A stretch of DNA of 64,000 nucleotides from JAGOEY01 sp017997515 (GTDB lineage: Bacteria > Pseudomonadota > Gammaproteobacteria > Burkholderiales > Burkholderiaceae_C): NCBI GenBank assembly GCA_026314275.1, contig CP111109.1, positions 2,852,001 to 2,916,000 on the forward strand, given 5' to 3'. The position numbers and the translations under genes were made by a program. Positions 14,147-21,747 of the stretch are shown piece by piece. The notes beneath the pieces were generated by a model. That model was not told where the DNA came from. It worked only from the letters and a program-made list of their open reading frames with translations, and did no database searches. Within the stretch, counting starts at the first letter, position 1; each line of letters starts with the position of its first letter.

Positions 14147-15034
14147 ATGACTGATTACGCCTACGTCGGTAAAAAGGGCACTGGTAAAAGCAAACACGCT
14201 GTTATCACCATGCGCGAACGGTACTTCAAGCGGGGGCGTGCTGTGGCGTCAAACCTTGATATCAACCTTAGGGCCATGTTCGGTGTTCACTCGAAACTGA
14301 CCTATGTCCGCATCCCTGACAAGCCTTCCGAATTCGATCTGCTGGCGGTTGGTCACGGTAACCCCGATTCTTACGATGAGGAAAAAAACGGGGCCATGGT
14401 GCTTGATGAGTTGGGTACGTGGATGAATACCCGCACCTTTGCGGATAAGTCCCGCGCTGGCACGTTGGACTACCTTGCACACGCTCGCAAACACGGCTGG
14501 GACTGCTTCTACATCATGCAGGACATACAACAGGTGGATAAGCAGCTTCGTGAGTCCTTCATTGAGCAGACAGTGCGTCATATCCGTTTTGACAAGGTGC
14601 GCGTCCCCTTCGTCGGTTCGCTGCTCTCGCTCCTGCTCACGGAGCGCGCTGGCTATATGCCTCGTTTCCATGTGGCTACAAGTCGCCTTGGCACAAACCC
14701 CCAGGACGTGGTTTGTGACCGCTTGATGTTCACCGGGAAAGACGTTGAGGCCTGCTACGACACGCGACAAGTCTTCGAGGCGAAGTACCCACACGGTGCT
14801 CATTCCGTTCTCTCGCCTTGGCACGTTGAGGGTCGATTCCTTGCCTCCGCTTCCCTGCCATGGTGGCGCAGGTTCATGGATCGCTTCCGCTCTCCGGGCG
14901 TCAAGCAAACCCGCGTCCCTGTCACCTGTCCTGATGCTGCATATGCGCGTGTCGTGGCCCTGTGCAAGTCCCTGCCGCCACGTGAGGCCCTGCCGCTCAT
15001 GGCTCGTTATTCCCGTTACCGGAATCACCAATGA
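14147..15034 (+). CDS. zot: Zonular occludens toxin-like phage assembly ATPase (pI)
   Basis: A 295-residue P-loop protein. Walker A is GKKGTGKS at residues 8-15 and Walker B is GAMVLDELG near residue 83, followed by ARKHGWDCFYIMQDIQQVD, the Zot-domain pattern. It would drive extrusion of phage through the inner membrane. The usual C-terminal membrane anchor and periplasmic part are not obvious; only a weak hydrophobic stretch (VGSLLSLLLTERAGY) is seen near residue 160, so it may be the short form. It overlaps the next gene by ATGA. Confidence 0.85.
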   Translation: MTDYAYVGKKGTGKSKHAVITMRERYFKRGRAVASNLDINLRAMFGVHSKLTYVRIPDKPSEFDLLAVGHGNPDSYDEEKNGAMVLDELGTWMNTRTFADKSRAGTLDYLAHARKHGWDCFYIMQDIQQVDKQLRESFIEQTVRHIRFDKVRVPFVGSLLSLLLTERAGYMPRFHVATSRLGTNPQDVVCDRLMFTGKDVEACYDTRQVFEAKYPHGAHSVLSPWHVEGRFLASASLPWWRRFMDRFRSPGVKQTRVPVTCPDAAYARVVALCKSLPPREALPLMARYSRYRNHQ

Positions 15035-15258
15035 AGCCTCTGGCCCTTGTCCTCTTGCTCTCTGCTATGCCTGCACTGGCGCAGCACTCTAAGCCTGCCC
15101 TTTCTGAGCCTCCCATGCGCCCTGCGTCCGCTCCTGTGGCTGCACCCCTGCCCACTGCGTCCAATGGCTCTACGGGCTGGGTGAACGTCGTCAAGCAACC
15201 TTCCATATCCCTTGCTGACATTGCGGCCATGTTTAGGCCTTCCGTAGGTGGTCGCTAG
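15031..15258 (+). CDS. Small exported phage protein after zot (75 aa)
   Basis: Signal peptide MKPLALVLLLSAMPALA with cleavage before QHSKP, followed by a Pro/Ala-rich stretch and a short C-terminal GWVNVVKQPSISLADIAAMF. It starts in an ATGA overlap with zot, so it is co-translated. It could supply the periplasmic partner that the short Zot lacks (inference). No family recognised. Confidence 0.55.
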   Translation: MKPLALVLLLSAMPALAQHSKPALSEPPMRPASAPVAAPLPTASNGSTGWVNVVKQPSISLADIAAMFRPSVGGR

Positions 15259-15439
15259 CGCTGCCTGCGCCCTGCGTAGCGGGGTTGCAGGTGGCGCGCA
15301 GCGCCGCCTAATTTATTACTAGAACACTTTGGAACACACACAGGTTTTTCTCTCGGGTCTTGAATTCCTTTGACCCAAAAAAATGCCCCGGCAAGGCTGG
15401 AACCTTCCGGGGCGGTCAACAACTGAATTGGAGCTGTCG
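15259..15439. other. Non-coding region with hairpins upstream of the replication gene
   Basis: No gene seen. Two strong hairpins: GGTGGCGCGCAGCGCCGCC (about 15291-15309) and GCCCCGG/CCGGGGC with a 15-base loop (about 15385-15413). The gap sits between the assembly genes and the HUH initiator, the usual place of the rolling-circle nick site; I cannot name the nick sequence. Confidence 0.45.
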
Positions 15440-16396
15440 ATGAAGCGGATTGTATTTGGTATTGAACTCGAAGGCACGCGTATGCCTGACCAATGGGAAG
15501 TTCGTACTTGGGAGTGCAACGGCGTCATGGAACGTTCTGTGCGTCAAATGATTGACTGGCAAGAGGTCGCTGACCATGGCTTCCACTTCGTCCCTGAGCC
15601 TGCGGAAACTCTGGAGGATCGTCTAGCTGCCTTGCTCCGGTCTAGGGAAATGGCTCCCGGCAAGCTGGTCGAGGAAATGATTCTCGAGGTCGAGGCTGAG
15701 ATTGAAGAAAAGCGTCTTCGCTGCCTCCGTAAGGCCTCGCAGCGTGCTAAGCAACAATGCCGCCGTGCCATCATCACTGAGGGCTTTGACGAACTCCTGA
15801 CCCTGACTTATCGCGATAATCAGACTGACCGGGCTTTGTGCAAAAAGCATTTCAAAGAATGGGTGCGGCGCATGTCAAAAGCTCTTCCCGGCTTCCGCTA
15901 CTGTGCCTCTTTCGAGCGTCAAGAACGTGGCGCTATGCATGTTCATCTTGCTACGCACAAGCTCCCAAAACACGCCACTTTTAAGGGTGTTCAGGTCAAG
16001 GCATGGTCCCTCGGCACAAAGATTTGGCGCTCCATCGTCGGGGAAAATAACGGGATGTGCCACGTCGGCGGCCGTACAAAATTTGGCGGCGCTCGTCGTA
16101 ATCTCGGTCTTGCCAAAATGGCTGCTTACGTGTCCAAGTACATCATGAAGGATTACGAACTATCTCCACCGGGCAGTAACCGATATAGCCGCTCCCTCGG
16201 GCAACCTGTGGCAAAGCCTGAGGTGATGCGCTTCTACGATTGCAGTCTGCAAGACATCATCACCCTGACATTCGAATTGGGTGAGGGCGATACGATGATT
16301 TCGCACCGACTGGGGCAATGGAAAGATTCACTGTGGCTGTGCACTGAGGCTCGGCGGCTTGGCAGGGATATGACAGGCGCTTCGTCTGCCCATTGA
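15440..16396 (+). CDS. Rolling-circle replication initiator (HUH endonuclease, pII-like)
   Basis: A 318-residue protein with the three motifs of HUH initiators: LLTLTYRDN (about residue 140), GAMHVHLATH with the metal-binding His-x-His (about 175), and MAAYVSKYIMKDYE with the nucleophilic Tyr and Lys (about 240). It would nick the plus strand of the double-stranded form and start rolling-circle replication. The N-terminal 100 residues are charged and include a coiled stretch. The ATG at 15440 has GGAG six bases ahead; an open extension to 15383 reads through the hairpin region and was rejected. Confidence 0.8.
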   Translation: MKRIVFGIELEGTRMPDQWEVRTWECNGVMERSVRQMIDWQEVADHGFHFVPEPAETLEDRLAALLRSREMAPGKLVEEMILEVEAEIEEKRLRCLRKASQRAKQQCRRAIITEGFDELLTLTYRDNQTDRALCKKHFKEWVRRMSKALPGFRYCASFERQERGAMHVHLATHKLPKHATFKGVQVKAWSLGTKIWRSIVGENNGMCHVGGRTKFGGARRNLGLAKMAAYVSKYIMKDYELSPPGSNRYSRSLGQPVAKPEVMRFYDCSLQDIITLTFELGEGDTMISHRLGQWKDSLWLCTEARRLGRDMTGASSAH

Positions 16397-16459
16397 AACC
16401 CGCCGTTAACCTGTTGTTCTGCGTTCTGTTACAACTGCGGTCTTTTGCAGGGGTGGCGT

Positions 16460-16771
16460 GTGCGTACTTTTATTGCTGTGCTTTTCGCTTCGTTTTTCGG
16501 TGTCCTTGGCGCTCTTTATGCCGATAGGTGGTTTATGGCTTCTGGGTTGCTTCCTCTGCCTCCTGTGGCTCGCTCTGTCTCCGTTGCTGCCCCTCGTGAG
16601 GTGTTCTCCTATCGTGGCTCGAGCTACTCCATTGTTGGCGGTGAACTTGCCCGGCAGCTCTCTCCGCGTGATACCGCTGTTCTCATGGATCAGGTCAAGC
16701 GCGATCAATCCACTTCGTCTCGTCTTGTCCGTCCTGAGGGTGAGATATCTTGGTCGAATCCTCGGCCCTAG
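16460..16771 (+). CDS. Small phage membrane protein (about 103 aa)
   Basis: An N-terminal membrane anchor (FIAVLFASFFGVLGALYADRW) followed by a soluble domain ending in a charged tail. The start is uncertain: GTG 16460 with AGGGG ahead is preferred over TTG 16445. It sits between the replication gene and the recombinase. No family recognised; it could be an immunity/exclusion or regulatory protein of the lysogen, but nothing in the sequence shows this. Confidence 0.5.
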   Translation: MRTFIAVLFASFFGVLGALYADRWFMASGLLPLPPVARSVSVAAPREVFSYRGSSYSIVGGELARQLSPRDTAVLMDQVKRDQSTSSRLVRPEGEISWSNPRP

Positions 16772-16816
16772 GCTTTTTTCTCTTTGTCCCCAATGTCGGG
16801 GTAAAAAGGAATCGCT

Positions 16817-17395
16817 ATGGCTTTAGTAGGTTATGCCCGTGTGTCAACAAAGGATCAGGAAACGGATTTGCAACTTGATGCTCTGCACCGGGCTGGTGTG
16901 ACTGAGATTTATCAAGAAAAGGCAAGTTCTGTCGGTACACGTCCGCAGCTTCGGCGGTGTCTGGCTGCATTGCGTCCGGGTGACGTCTTCATGGTCTACA
17001 AGCTGGATCGTGTGGCCCGATCACTCCCGGATCTGCTTTCGATCTTGGCCGATATTAAAGTTGCGGGTGCTCTGGTCAAAAGTCTGACTGAGCCATTGGA
17101 TACGACTACCGCTATGGGGTCGTTTGTGATTCAGATACTCGGCGCAGTGGCTGAGCTGGAACGGGGGATCATCCGGGAAAGGTCTATTGCAGGCCAGATA
17201 GCTGCAAGGGAACGGGGATTTATGCCGGGGCGTGTCCGGGCGCTGTCATCAGAGGCTGAGACTGAGGTTGTCCGGTTGTACGCTACTGGTGACTACACCA
17301 TGTTGGCTCTTGGCAAGCTTTTCGAGGTGTCGGAATCCGTTGTTAAGCGTGCCATATACCGTGCCAAGAATCCGGGTCATAGCAGTTTGAAATAA
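16817..17395 (+). CDS. Small serine recombinase (resolvase/invertase family)
   Basis: 192 residues. The catalytic Ser is Ser10 in GYARVSTKDQ, with KLDRVARSLPDLL and the E-helix region MGSFVIQILGAVAELERGIIRER, followed by a C-terminal helix-turn-helix (YTMLALGKLFEVSESVVKRAIY). This is the Tn3-resolvase/Hin size class, not a large serine integrase. It ends 10 bases before attR, so it is the best candidate for integrating and excising the phage at tRNA-Ser, although this class usually resolves or inverts rather than integrates. The ATG at 16817 has AAAGGA ahead. No tyrosine integrase is present within the prophage. Confidence 0.85.
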   Translation: MALVGYARVSTKDQETDLQLDALHRAGVTEIYQEKASSVGTRPQLRRCLAALRPGDVFMVYKLDRVARSLPDLLSILADIKVAGALVKSLTEPLDTTTAMGSFVIQILGAVAELERGIIRERSIAGQIAARERGFMPGRVRALSSEAETEVVRLYATGDYTMLALGKLFEVSESVVKRAIYRAKNPGHSSLK

Positions 17396-17405
17396 GGGCG
17401 TAATT

Positions 17406-17419
17406 CTCCGTTTCCGCCA
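17406..17419 (+). other. attR core of the prophage
   Basis: CTCCGTTTCCGCCA, identical to the tRNA 3' end at 9461-9474. The bases beyond it differ from those beyond attL, as expected for a right junction. Confidence 0.85.
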
Positions 17420-17425
17420 GATAAG

Positions 17426-17459
17426 AAACCCCTAAGTGATTGATTCGCTTAGGGGTTTT
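17426..17459 (+). terminator. Original terminator of tRNA-Ser, displaced by the prophage
   Basis: AAACCCCTAAG (17426-17436) pairs with CTTAGGGGTTTT (17448-17459), giving a stem with a T-run. It lies directly beyond attR, so before phage insertion it followed the tRNA. Confidence 0.75.
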
Positions 17460-17555
17460 CTGTTTTCAGGGTGGGGCTCTCCGGTTTCACACCAATATCA
17501 CACCAATATCGCGGCGGCTGGGGCTTCGGGTGGCCTGCCAATTGAGGCATTCACG

Positions 17556-19018
17556 GAGCCTGTCAGAAAGTTTGTGTGTGAGGCATAGCATGTCAACAAG
17601 GAGCATGAATGCCAAGCAAGACAAAGACCACCGCTGCGGCGGGCACGGCGGCAACGCCACACTTCTCAGTCGAGTTACTTGAACAACTCATTCCCGGGCC
17701 AGTGACGCCAGCCGAGCTGGAAGGCATCTTCCAGCAATTCAAGAAGTCCGTTCTTGAGCGAGCCCTGGGTGCCGAGATGAGCCACCACCTGGGCTACGCA
17801 AGCGGCCAAGCCAAACCCGAAGGAGCGCCTGCAAACCACCGCAACGGCAAGAGCGCCAAGACGGTGCTGACCGATACCGGTGCCCTGCGCATCGACGTCC
17901 CGCGTGACCGCGAGGGCACGTTCGAGCCCCAGCTCATCGGCAAGCACGAACGCCGTTTTACCGGCTTTGACGACAAGATCATCGCCATGTACGCACGCGG
18001 CATGACCGTGCGCGAGATCCAAGGCTTTCTGGCCGAGATGTACGCGGTGGACGTCTCCCCCGATCTGATCAGCAGTGTCACCGACGCCGTGATGAGCGAG
18101 GTAACGGCCTGGCAAAGCCGCCCACTGGAGTCCATGTACCCGGTCGTCTTCTTCGACGCGCTGCGGGTCAAGATCCGTGAGGACGGCGTGGTGCGCTCCA
18201 AGGCCGTGTATCTGGCCCTGGGCGTACTTCCCGACGGCAGCCGCGACATTCTTGGCATCTGGATCGAGAACACAGAGGGTGCAAAGTTCTGGATGAAAGT
18301 GTTCAACGACCTGAAGACCCGCGGGGTTCATGACATCCTGATCGCCGTCACCGACGGACTCAAAGGCATGCCAGAAGCGCTGGGCACGGTGTTCCCGGCC
18401 ACGACGCTGCAGACCTGCATCGTGCACCTGATCAGGAACAGCCTGGACTTTGCCAGTTGGAAGGATCGCAAAGCGCTGGCGGCGGCCATCAAGCCGATCT
18501 ACACGGCAGTAAATGCCGAAGCCGCTGAGAGCGAGCTGAACGCGTTTGAGGCTGGGCCCTGGGGTCAGAAGTTCCCCACCGTCGCGGGGGCGTGGCGCAG
18601 GGCCTGGGACAGGGTCATCCCGTTCTTCGCCTTCCCGCCCGAGGTGAGGCGCGTGATCTACACGACCAACGCGATTGAGAGCGTGAATGCGAGGCTGCGC
18701 AAGATCATCAAGACGCGTGGACACTTCCCCAGTGATGACGCTGCCACCAAGCTGATCTGGCTGGCGCTGCGCAACATCACCGAGGACTGGGGACGGGCGG
18801 CCAACCACTGGAAATCAGCGATGAACCAGTTTGCAATACTGTACGAAGACCGATTCACACAGCCCACCTATGGGGGTGTGAAATGACAGGGGTGGAACCC
18901 TGGATACAGGGCTCAACCGGGGGGCCTCCGGCGGCCTGGCAGGGGCCTGAATCAAAATAGAATTTACCCAACAGCCAATTTCTGAAACCGCCTCACACAC
19001 AGAAATCCTGACACTCCC
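17556..19018. mobile_element. IS256-family insertion sequence with 8-bp target duplication
   Basis: A 1463-bp element with imperfect terminal repeats: TGTCAGAAAGTTTGTGTGTG near the left end and, inverted, TGTCAGGATTTCTGTGTGTG near the right end (20 of 24 positions over the longer alignment). The 8-bp CATTCACG occurs directly on both sides (17548-17555 and 19019-19026), the length typical of IS256-type transposition. It holds one transposase gene and is inserted into the integrase remnant. Confidence 0.85.
17609..18886 (+). CDS. IS256-family transposase (mutator type)
   Basis: 425 residues, full length. The family pattern is clear: ALGAEMSHHLGY near the N-terminus, YARGMTVREIQGFLAEMY, catalytic Asp in VVFFDALRVK, second Asp in IAVTDGLKGMPEAL, the Cys/His zone TLQTCIVHLIRNSLDF and the Glu motif YTTNAIESVNARLRK. 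It starts at ATG 17609 with AAGGAG ahead. No frameshift, so it may still be active. It would catalyse copy-out transposition of the surrounding element. Confidence 0.95.
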   Translation: MPSKTKTTAAAGTAATPHFSVELLEQLIPGPVTPAELEGIFQQFKKSVLERALGAEMSHHLGYASGQAKPEGAPANHRNGKSAKTVLTDTGALRIDVPRDREGTFEPQLIGKHERRFTGFDDKIIAMYARGMTVREIQGFLAEMYAVDVSPDLISSVTDAVMSEVTAWQSRPLESMYPVVFFDALRVKIREDGVVRSKAVYLALGVLPDGSRDILGIWIENTEGAKFWMKVFNDLKTRGVHDILIAVTDGLKGMPEALGTVFPATTLQTCIVHLIRNSLDFASWKDRKALAAAIKPIYTAVNAEAAESELNAFEAGPWGQKFPTVAGAWRRAWDRVIPFFAFPPEVRRVIYTTNAIESVNARLRKIIKTRGHFPSDDAATKLIWLALRNITEDWGRAANHWKSAMNQFAILYEDRFTQPTYGGVK

Positions 19019-19660
19019 CATTCACGGCCGCAAGATTGGCACCCCGATCAGCGTTCGGGATCCACTTCGCATAGTCCCGCATCATCACTTGCACCGAGTG
19101 CCCGTGTTGCATCGCCACCCACATAGGGTTGGCACCGGCCATCAGGGCCAGGGTCACGCTGGTGTCTCGGCACTCCTTGGGTGCCCGATACCGTATGCCG
19201 ATGGAGCGCAGAGTCAGACGCCACACGCGGCCCTGTGACTGTTCATCCTGGTAGGGCTCGCCGGTGTTCGGGTTCTGGAACACCTCCTTGCCCCGAATGG
19301 CCGTTCTTGCGCGCTGGCGCTGCAGCACTTCGAGGGCGCGGGAGTTCAGCTCCACCATGCGCTCCACGTTGGTCTTTGTGCGCTCCTTGTCTTGCAGCAT
19401 CACCCTGGTGCGCCAGATCAGGACTGACTTTTGCCGCAAATCGACATCATCCCACTGCAGGGCGATCTGCTCGCTTGCCCGCAGTCCCGCGAAAAATGAG
19501 AACGCGAAATAGTCGGCAATCTCTGCACCGTGACGCTTGGCCAACTCGGAAAGGATGAGTTCCACCTCGTCCGGTGCAAAGGGATCTGGCTTGGCCTTTT
19601 GCGTCTTCTGGTTGGCAATCCCTTCCGTCGGGTCTTTGACGCGGCTGGGGGGCTTGCAGA

Positions 19661-20321
19661 TCCCGCCGAGACAACGCCTGCAGGTCGCTCCAATGCCATG
19701 CGCATGGCCGACCGCGCTCTTCAGGAGGCGGAAAAACGTGGCTTCAAGCACACCAACACCGTCTGGGCTTTGATGCGCCGCAACCAGCCGAATCCCCGTC
19801 TGCGCAACCTGGTGCAAGAGGCTGCAAATCTGATCCCAAAAGACGTTCAGACCACCATCCTGGATGAAACCATGCGTAGTTCCAGCCCAGAATTTTCAGC
19901 AGCGCCCCTTATCACAGCCACAAAGCATCCTGGCCAGCACGAGCCCGAAGTCAACCCAAGGTTTCTGCGCCCTGGCCCCGATGGCATCGACCCACGGTTT
20001 TGGGCGGCCGGCAGTGAACTGAAGCGCATCGCCAACGAGCAAGGCCAAGACGCGATTCACAAGCCCGAACATGCGCACCTTTACGGCCAGATGCTCCGCT
20101 TCGCGCCAAAGGCACTGCGAGAGGAAATGGATGCGAAGGCCAAGGAGTTGGGTTTACTGCCCAAGGCAACCCACGTTGGCGAGAACGGTCAGCCCGTGTT
20201 CTCAGCCCAGCAGCTTGCCGATACACACGGTGTGAGCGTGGAAGAGGTCGAGCGCTTCATCGCGCAGTCTGGCATTGATCCGGATGACCTCTACACCGGC
20301 CCGGTGCACCCGCTGCAGTGA
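19661..20321 (+). pseudogene. 5'-truncated island gene of unknown function
   Basis: An open frame of about 215 residues that begins within the junction with the integrase remnant, so its N-terminus is lost or replaced. Visible content: ADRALQEAEKRGFKHTN, LRNLVQEAANLIPKDVQTTI, PDGIDPRFWAAGSELKRIAN, and a C-terminal SAQQLADTHGVSVEEVERFI that resembles a helix-turn-helix. Possible internal starts are ATG 19698 and 19704. It is coupled to the next gene (GTGA/TGATC overlap region). I do not recognise the family; phage or plasmid origin is likely from the context. Confidence 0.45.
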
Positions 20322-20326
20322 TCACG

Positions 20327-20662
20327 ATGATGCAAAACCGTCAACACATCGAGATTGGTATTGCCGCCCAGCACTGGCGCGGAACTCAGCTTCGTCGCTT
20401 GAATGCTGTGCGCGAAAAACGTCTGGCCACGGAGGCGGTGAAGTCGCTGCCGACACTTCTAACCCTGTTGTCCCCCGAGCGACGCCGACAGGAGGCAGCA
20501 GAAAAGGCACTCACCACCGCCAAGCGCACAGAGCGCAAAGCCCTCTCGGCGCTGGCAAAGCTGTGCGACCGGCACGCCGCTGCGGGTGCTAAGACCGAAG
20601 ACGTGCTGACGGTAGACGAGGTGCAGGCACTGCCGCGCATTGAGGTAGGAGAGACGTCATGA
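20327..20662 (+). CDS. Small charged island protein (about 111 aa)
   Basis: Starts at ATG 20327 or 20330, just after the preceding stop (a GTG at 20318 overlapping that stop is also possible). The product is basic and helix-rich (RRLNAVREKRLATEAVKSL, SPERRRQEAAEKALTTAKR), without signal or membrane segment. It is probably in one operon with the preceding fragment. It ends 22 bases before the first hairpin of a palindrome-rich gap. Function unknown. Confidence 0.5.
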   Translation: MMQNRQHIEIGIAAQHWRGTQLRRLNAVREKRLATEAVKSLPTLLTLLSPERRRQEAAEKALTTAKRTERKALSALAKLCDRHAAAGAKTEDVLTVDEVQALPRIEVGETS

Positions 20663-20683
20663 CAACCGCTACCACGCTATGCC

Positions 20684-20821
20684 GGCTGAATTTTCAGCCC
20701 ACGATGTACACCGTGCCCGGGCTCGTACGCGATGCGGCACTGTCTGCAAATATGGGATATTCCCATAATTGCGCGATGCGCAGGCCTGTACGAGATGGGT
20801 CAAGGGCTGAAAACTCAGCCC
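20684..20821. repeat. Nested palindromes in the convergent gap before the toxin-antitoxin pair
   Basis: Outer hairpins GGCTGAA-TT-TTCAGCC (20684-20699) and GGGCTGA-AAAC-TCAGCCC (20804-20821) lie just after the plus-strand gene and just after the minus-strand antitoxin gene respectively, so they could act as facing terminators. Between them CTCGTAC (20722-20728) matches GTACGAG (20788-20794) inversely, and at the centre is TATGGGATATTCCCATA (20751-20767), an operator-like palindrome. Confidence 0.6.
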
Positions 20822-20826
20822 TTCAA

Positions 20827-21135
20827 TCAGGCGTGCGCCACCGGCTGCACGCTGATCTGCAACCCCATGGCGTGCATCACCTTCATCACGGTGGCAAAGC
20901 TGGGGTTACCTTGGGTGCTCAGCGCCTTGTACAACCCTTCGCGGGTCAGCCCGGAATCACGGGCAACCTGGGACATGCCACGGGCGCGCGCCACGTCGCC
21001 CAAAGCGGCAGCCAACAGGGTCGGATCGCCGTCTTCCAGTACGACGGAAAGGTACTCTGCGCAGTCCTGTTCCGTTTTCAGGTAATCAACGGCATCGAAC
21101 ACCGGCAGGTCAGCGACTTTGATTTTCTTGTCCAT
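20827..21135 (-). CDS. Antitoxin of the HigA-like addiction-module family (HTH)
   Basis: A 102-residue protein. Its second half is a helix-turn-helix (LGDVARARGMSQVARDSGLT, then REGLYKALSTQGNPSFATV), matching the addiction-module antidote group whose members neutralise an adjacent RelE-like toxin and repress their own operon. It is the downstream gene: the toxin precedes it by 3 bases on the same strand, the toxin-first order of higBA-type systems. It is followed by a hairpin. Probably a maintenance module of the island. Confidence 0.85.
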   Translation of the reverse strand: MDKKIKVADLPVFDAVDYLKTEQDCAEYLSVVLEDGDPTLLAAALGDVARARGMSQVARDSGLTREGLYKALSTQGNPSFATVMKVMHAMGLQISVQPVAHA

Positions 21136-21138
21136 AGT

Positions 21139-21456
21139 TCACTCCTTCTTCTCGCCCTCTTCGGGCTCCAGAGTTGCGGCCAATGCCTGAGCGGCGGCAA
21201 TGTCGGCCTGCTGGGTGGACTTGTCGCCACCTCCCAGCATCACGATCACCACCGAGCCACGTTGCACGTAGTACATGCGCCAGCCTGGGCCGAAGAACTC
21301 GCGCAATTCGTACACGCCATCGCCCACCGACTTCACGTCGCCGAGGTTGCCCAGCGACACCTTGCGCAGCCTGGCCACCAGTCGGCGCTGCGTCAGCCCG
21401 TCGCGCAAGCCCGCGAACCACGCATCGAACTGGGGCATGCGGCGGATCGTGTACAT
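21139..21456 (-). CDS. RelE/ParE-superfamily toxin (HigB-like)
   Basis: A 105-residue protein, MYTIRRMPQFDAWFAGL..., with the family core RLVARLRKVSLGNLGDVKSV, GVYELREFFGPGWRMYYVQR and VVIVMLGGGDKSTQQADI. These are hallmarks of the short addiction-module killer proteins in the RelE/ParE fold that act as mRNA interferases or gyrase poisons; which one cannot be told from this. It is immediately upstream of the antitoxin. ATG at 21456. Confidence 0.85.
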   Translation of the reverse strand: MYTIRRMPQFDAWFAGLRDGLTQRRLVARLRKVSLGNLGDVKSVGDGVYELREFFGPGWRMYYVQRGSVVIVMLGGGDKSTQQADIAAAQALAATLEPEEGEKKE

Positions 21457-21542
21457 GGGCGGATTGTAATCTATGGTTCACACCTTCACAAGATGGAGCG
21501 AAGGTGCAATGGGGTGGTGAATTGCCTCCCCACCCGGCAGAA

Positions 21543-21742
21543 CTACAAAAGTTTTGCAGTGGCGATGGGCCTAGATTCAGGAATCTCGTTCCGGCCGGTC
21601 GGATTCGGGGGCCCTAAAAGGCCCTCGATCAACAGCTCAGAGCTGGCTACGCTACCAGCCATGAAGTACCCAGAACCCACAGGTGGCAGCAAGAATTCGA
21701 AGTGTTCCGGCGAAATTCGTCGGAGCTACGAAAGTTTCGTAG
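21543..21742. repeat. Two copies of a 17-bp palindrome flanking a non-coding stretch
   Basis: CTACAAAAGTTTTGCAG (21543-21559, one mismatch) and CTACGAAAGTTTCGTAG (21726-21742, perfect around a central G), each followed by TGG. They lie in the 291-base gap between the toxin and the next minus-strand gene; no gene is seen in this gap. They may be operators or recombination remnants. Confidence 0.5.
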
Positions 21743-21747
21743 TGGAC

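Larger units (their letters stand above)
9461..17419. mobile_element. Inovirus (filamentous phage) prophage in tRNA-Ser
   Basis: An element of about 7.9 kb bounded by the direct repeat CTCCGTTTCCGCCA at 9461-9474 (inside the tRNA) and 17406-17419. The gene order fits a filamentous phage: repressor and operators, small early genes, ssDNA-binding protein, tiny membrane proteins, major coat protein, pIII, pVI, Zot/pI, HUH replication initiator, and a serine recombinase at the right end. All structural genes are on the plus strand and most overlap by four bases. No secretin (pIV) gene is present, so export would depend on a host secretin. No inactivating mutation is visible, so it may be active. 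Confidence 0.85.
17498..19660 (-). pseudogene. Tyrosine-recombinase integrase remnant, split by IS256 element
   Basis: Catalytic half of a phage/island integrase. From about 19650 downward: PFAPDEVELILSELAKRHG, the first catalytic Arg in FFAGLRASEQIALQWDDVDL, then ECRDTSVTLALMAGANPMWV, MQHGH and the nucleophile Tyr in RDYAKWIPNA. The N-terminal arm-binding half is missing; a different gene fragment starts at about 19660. The IS256 element at 17556-19018 cuts the last codons. Joining the flanks through the 8-bp duplication restores the frame, adding about 17 residues (ASIGRPPEAPAAAILV) to a TGA read at 17498-17500. It was probably the integrase of an older island at tRNA-Ser. Two tandem 11-bp copies of TCACACCAATA sit at its end. 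Confidence 0.75.
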
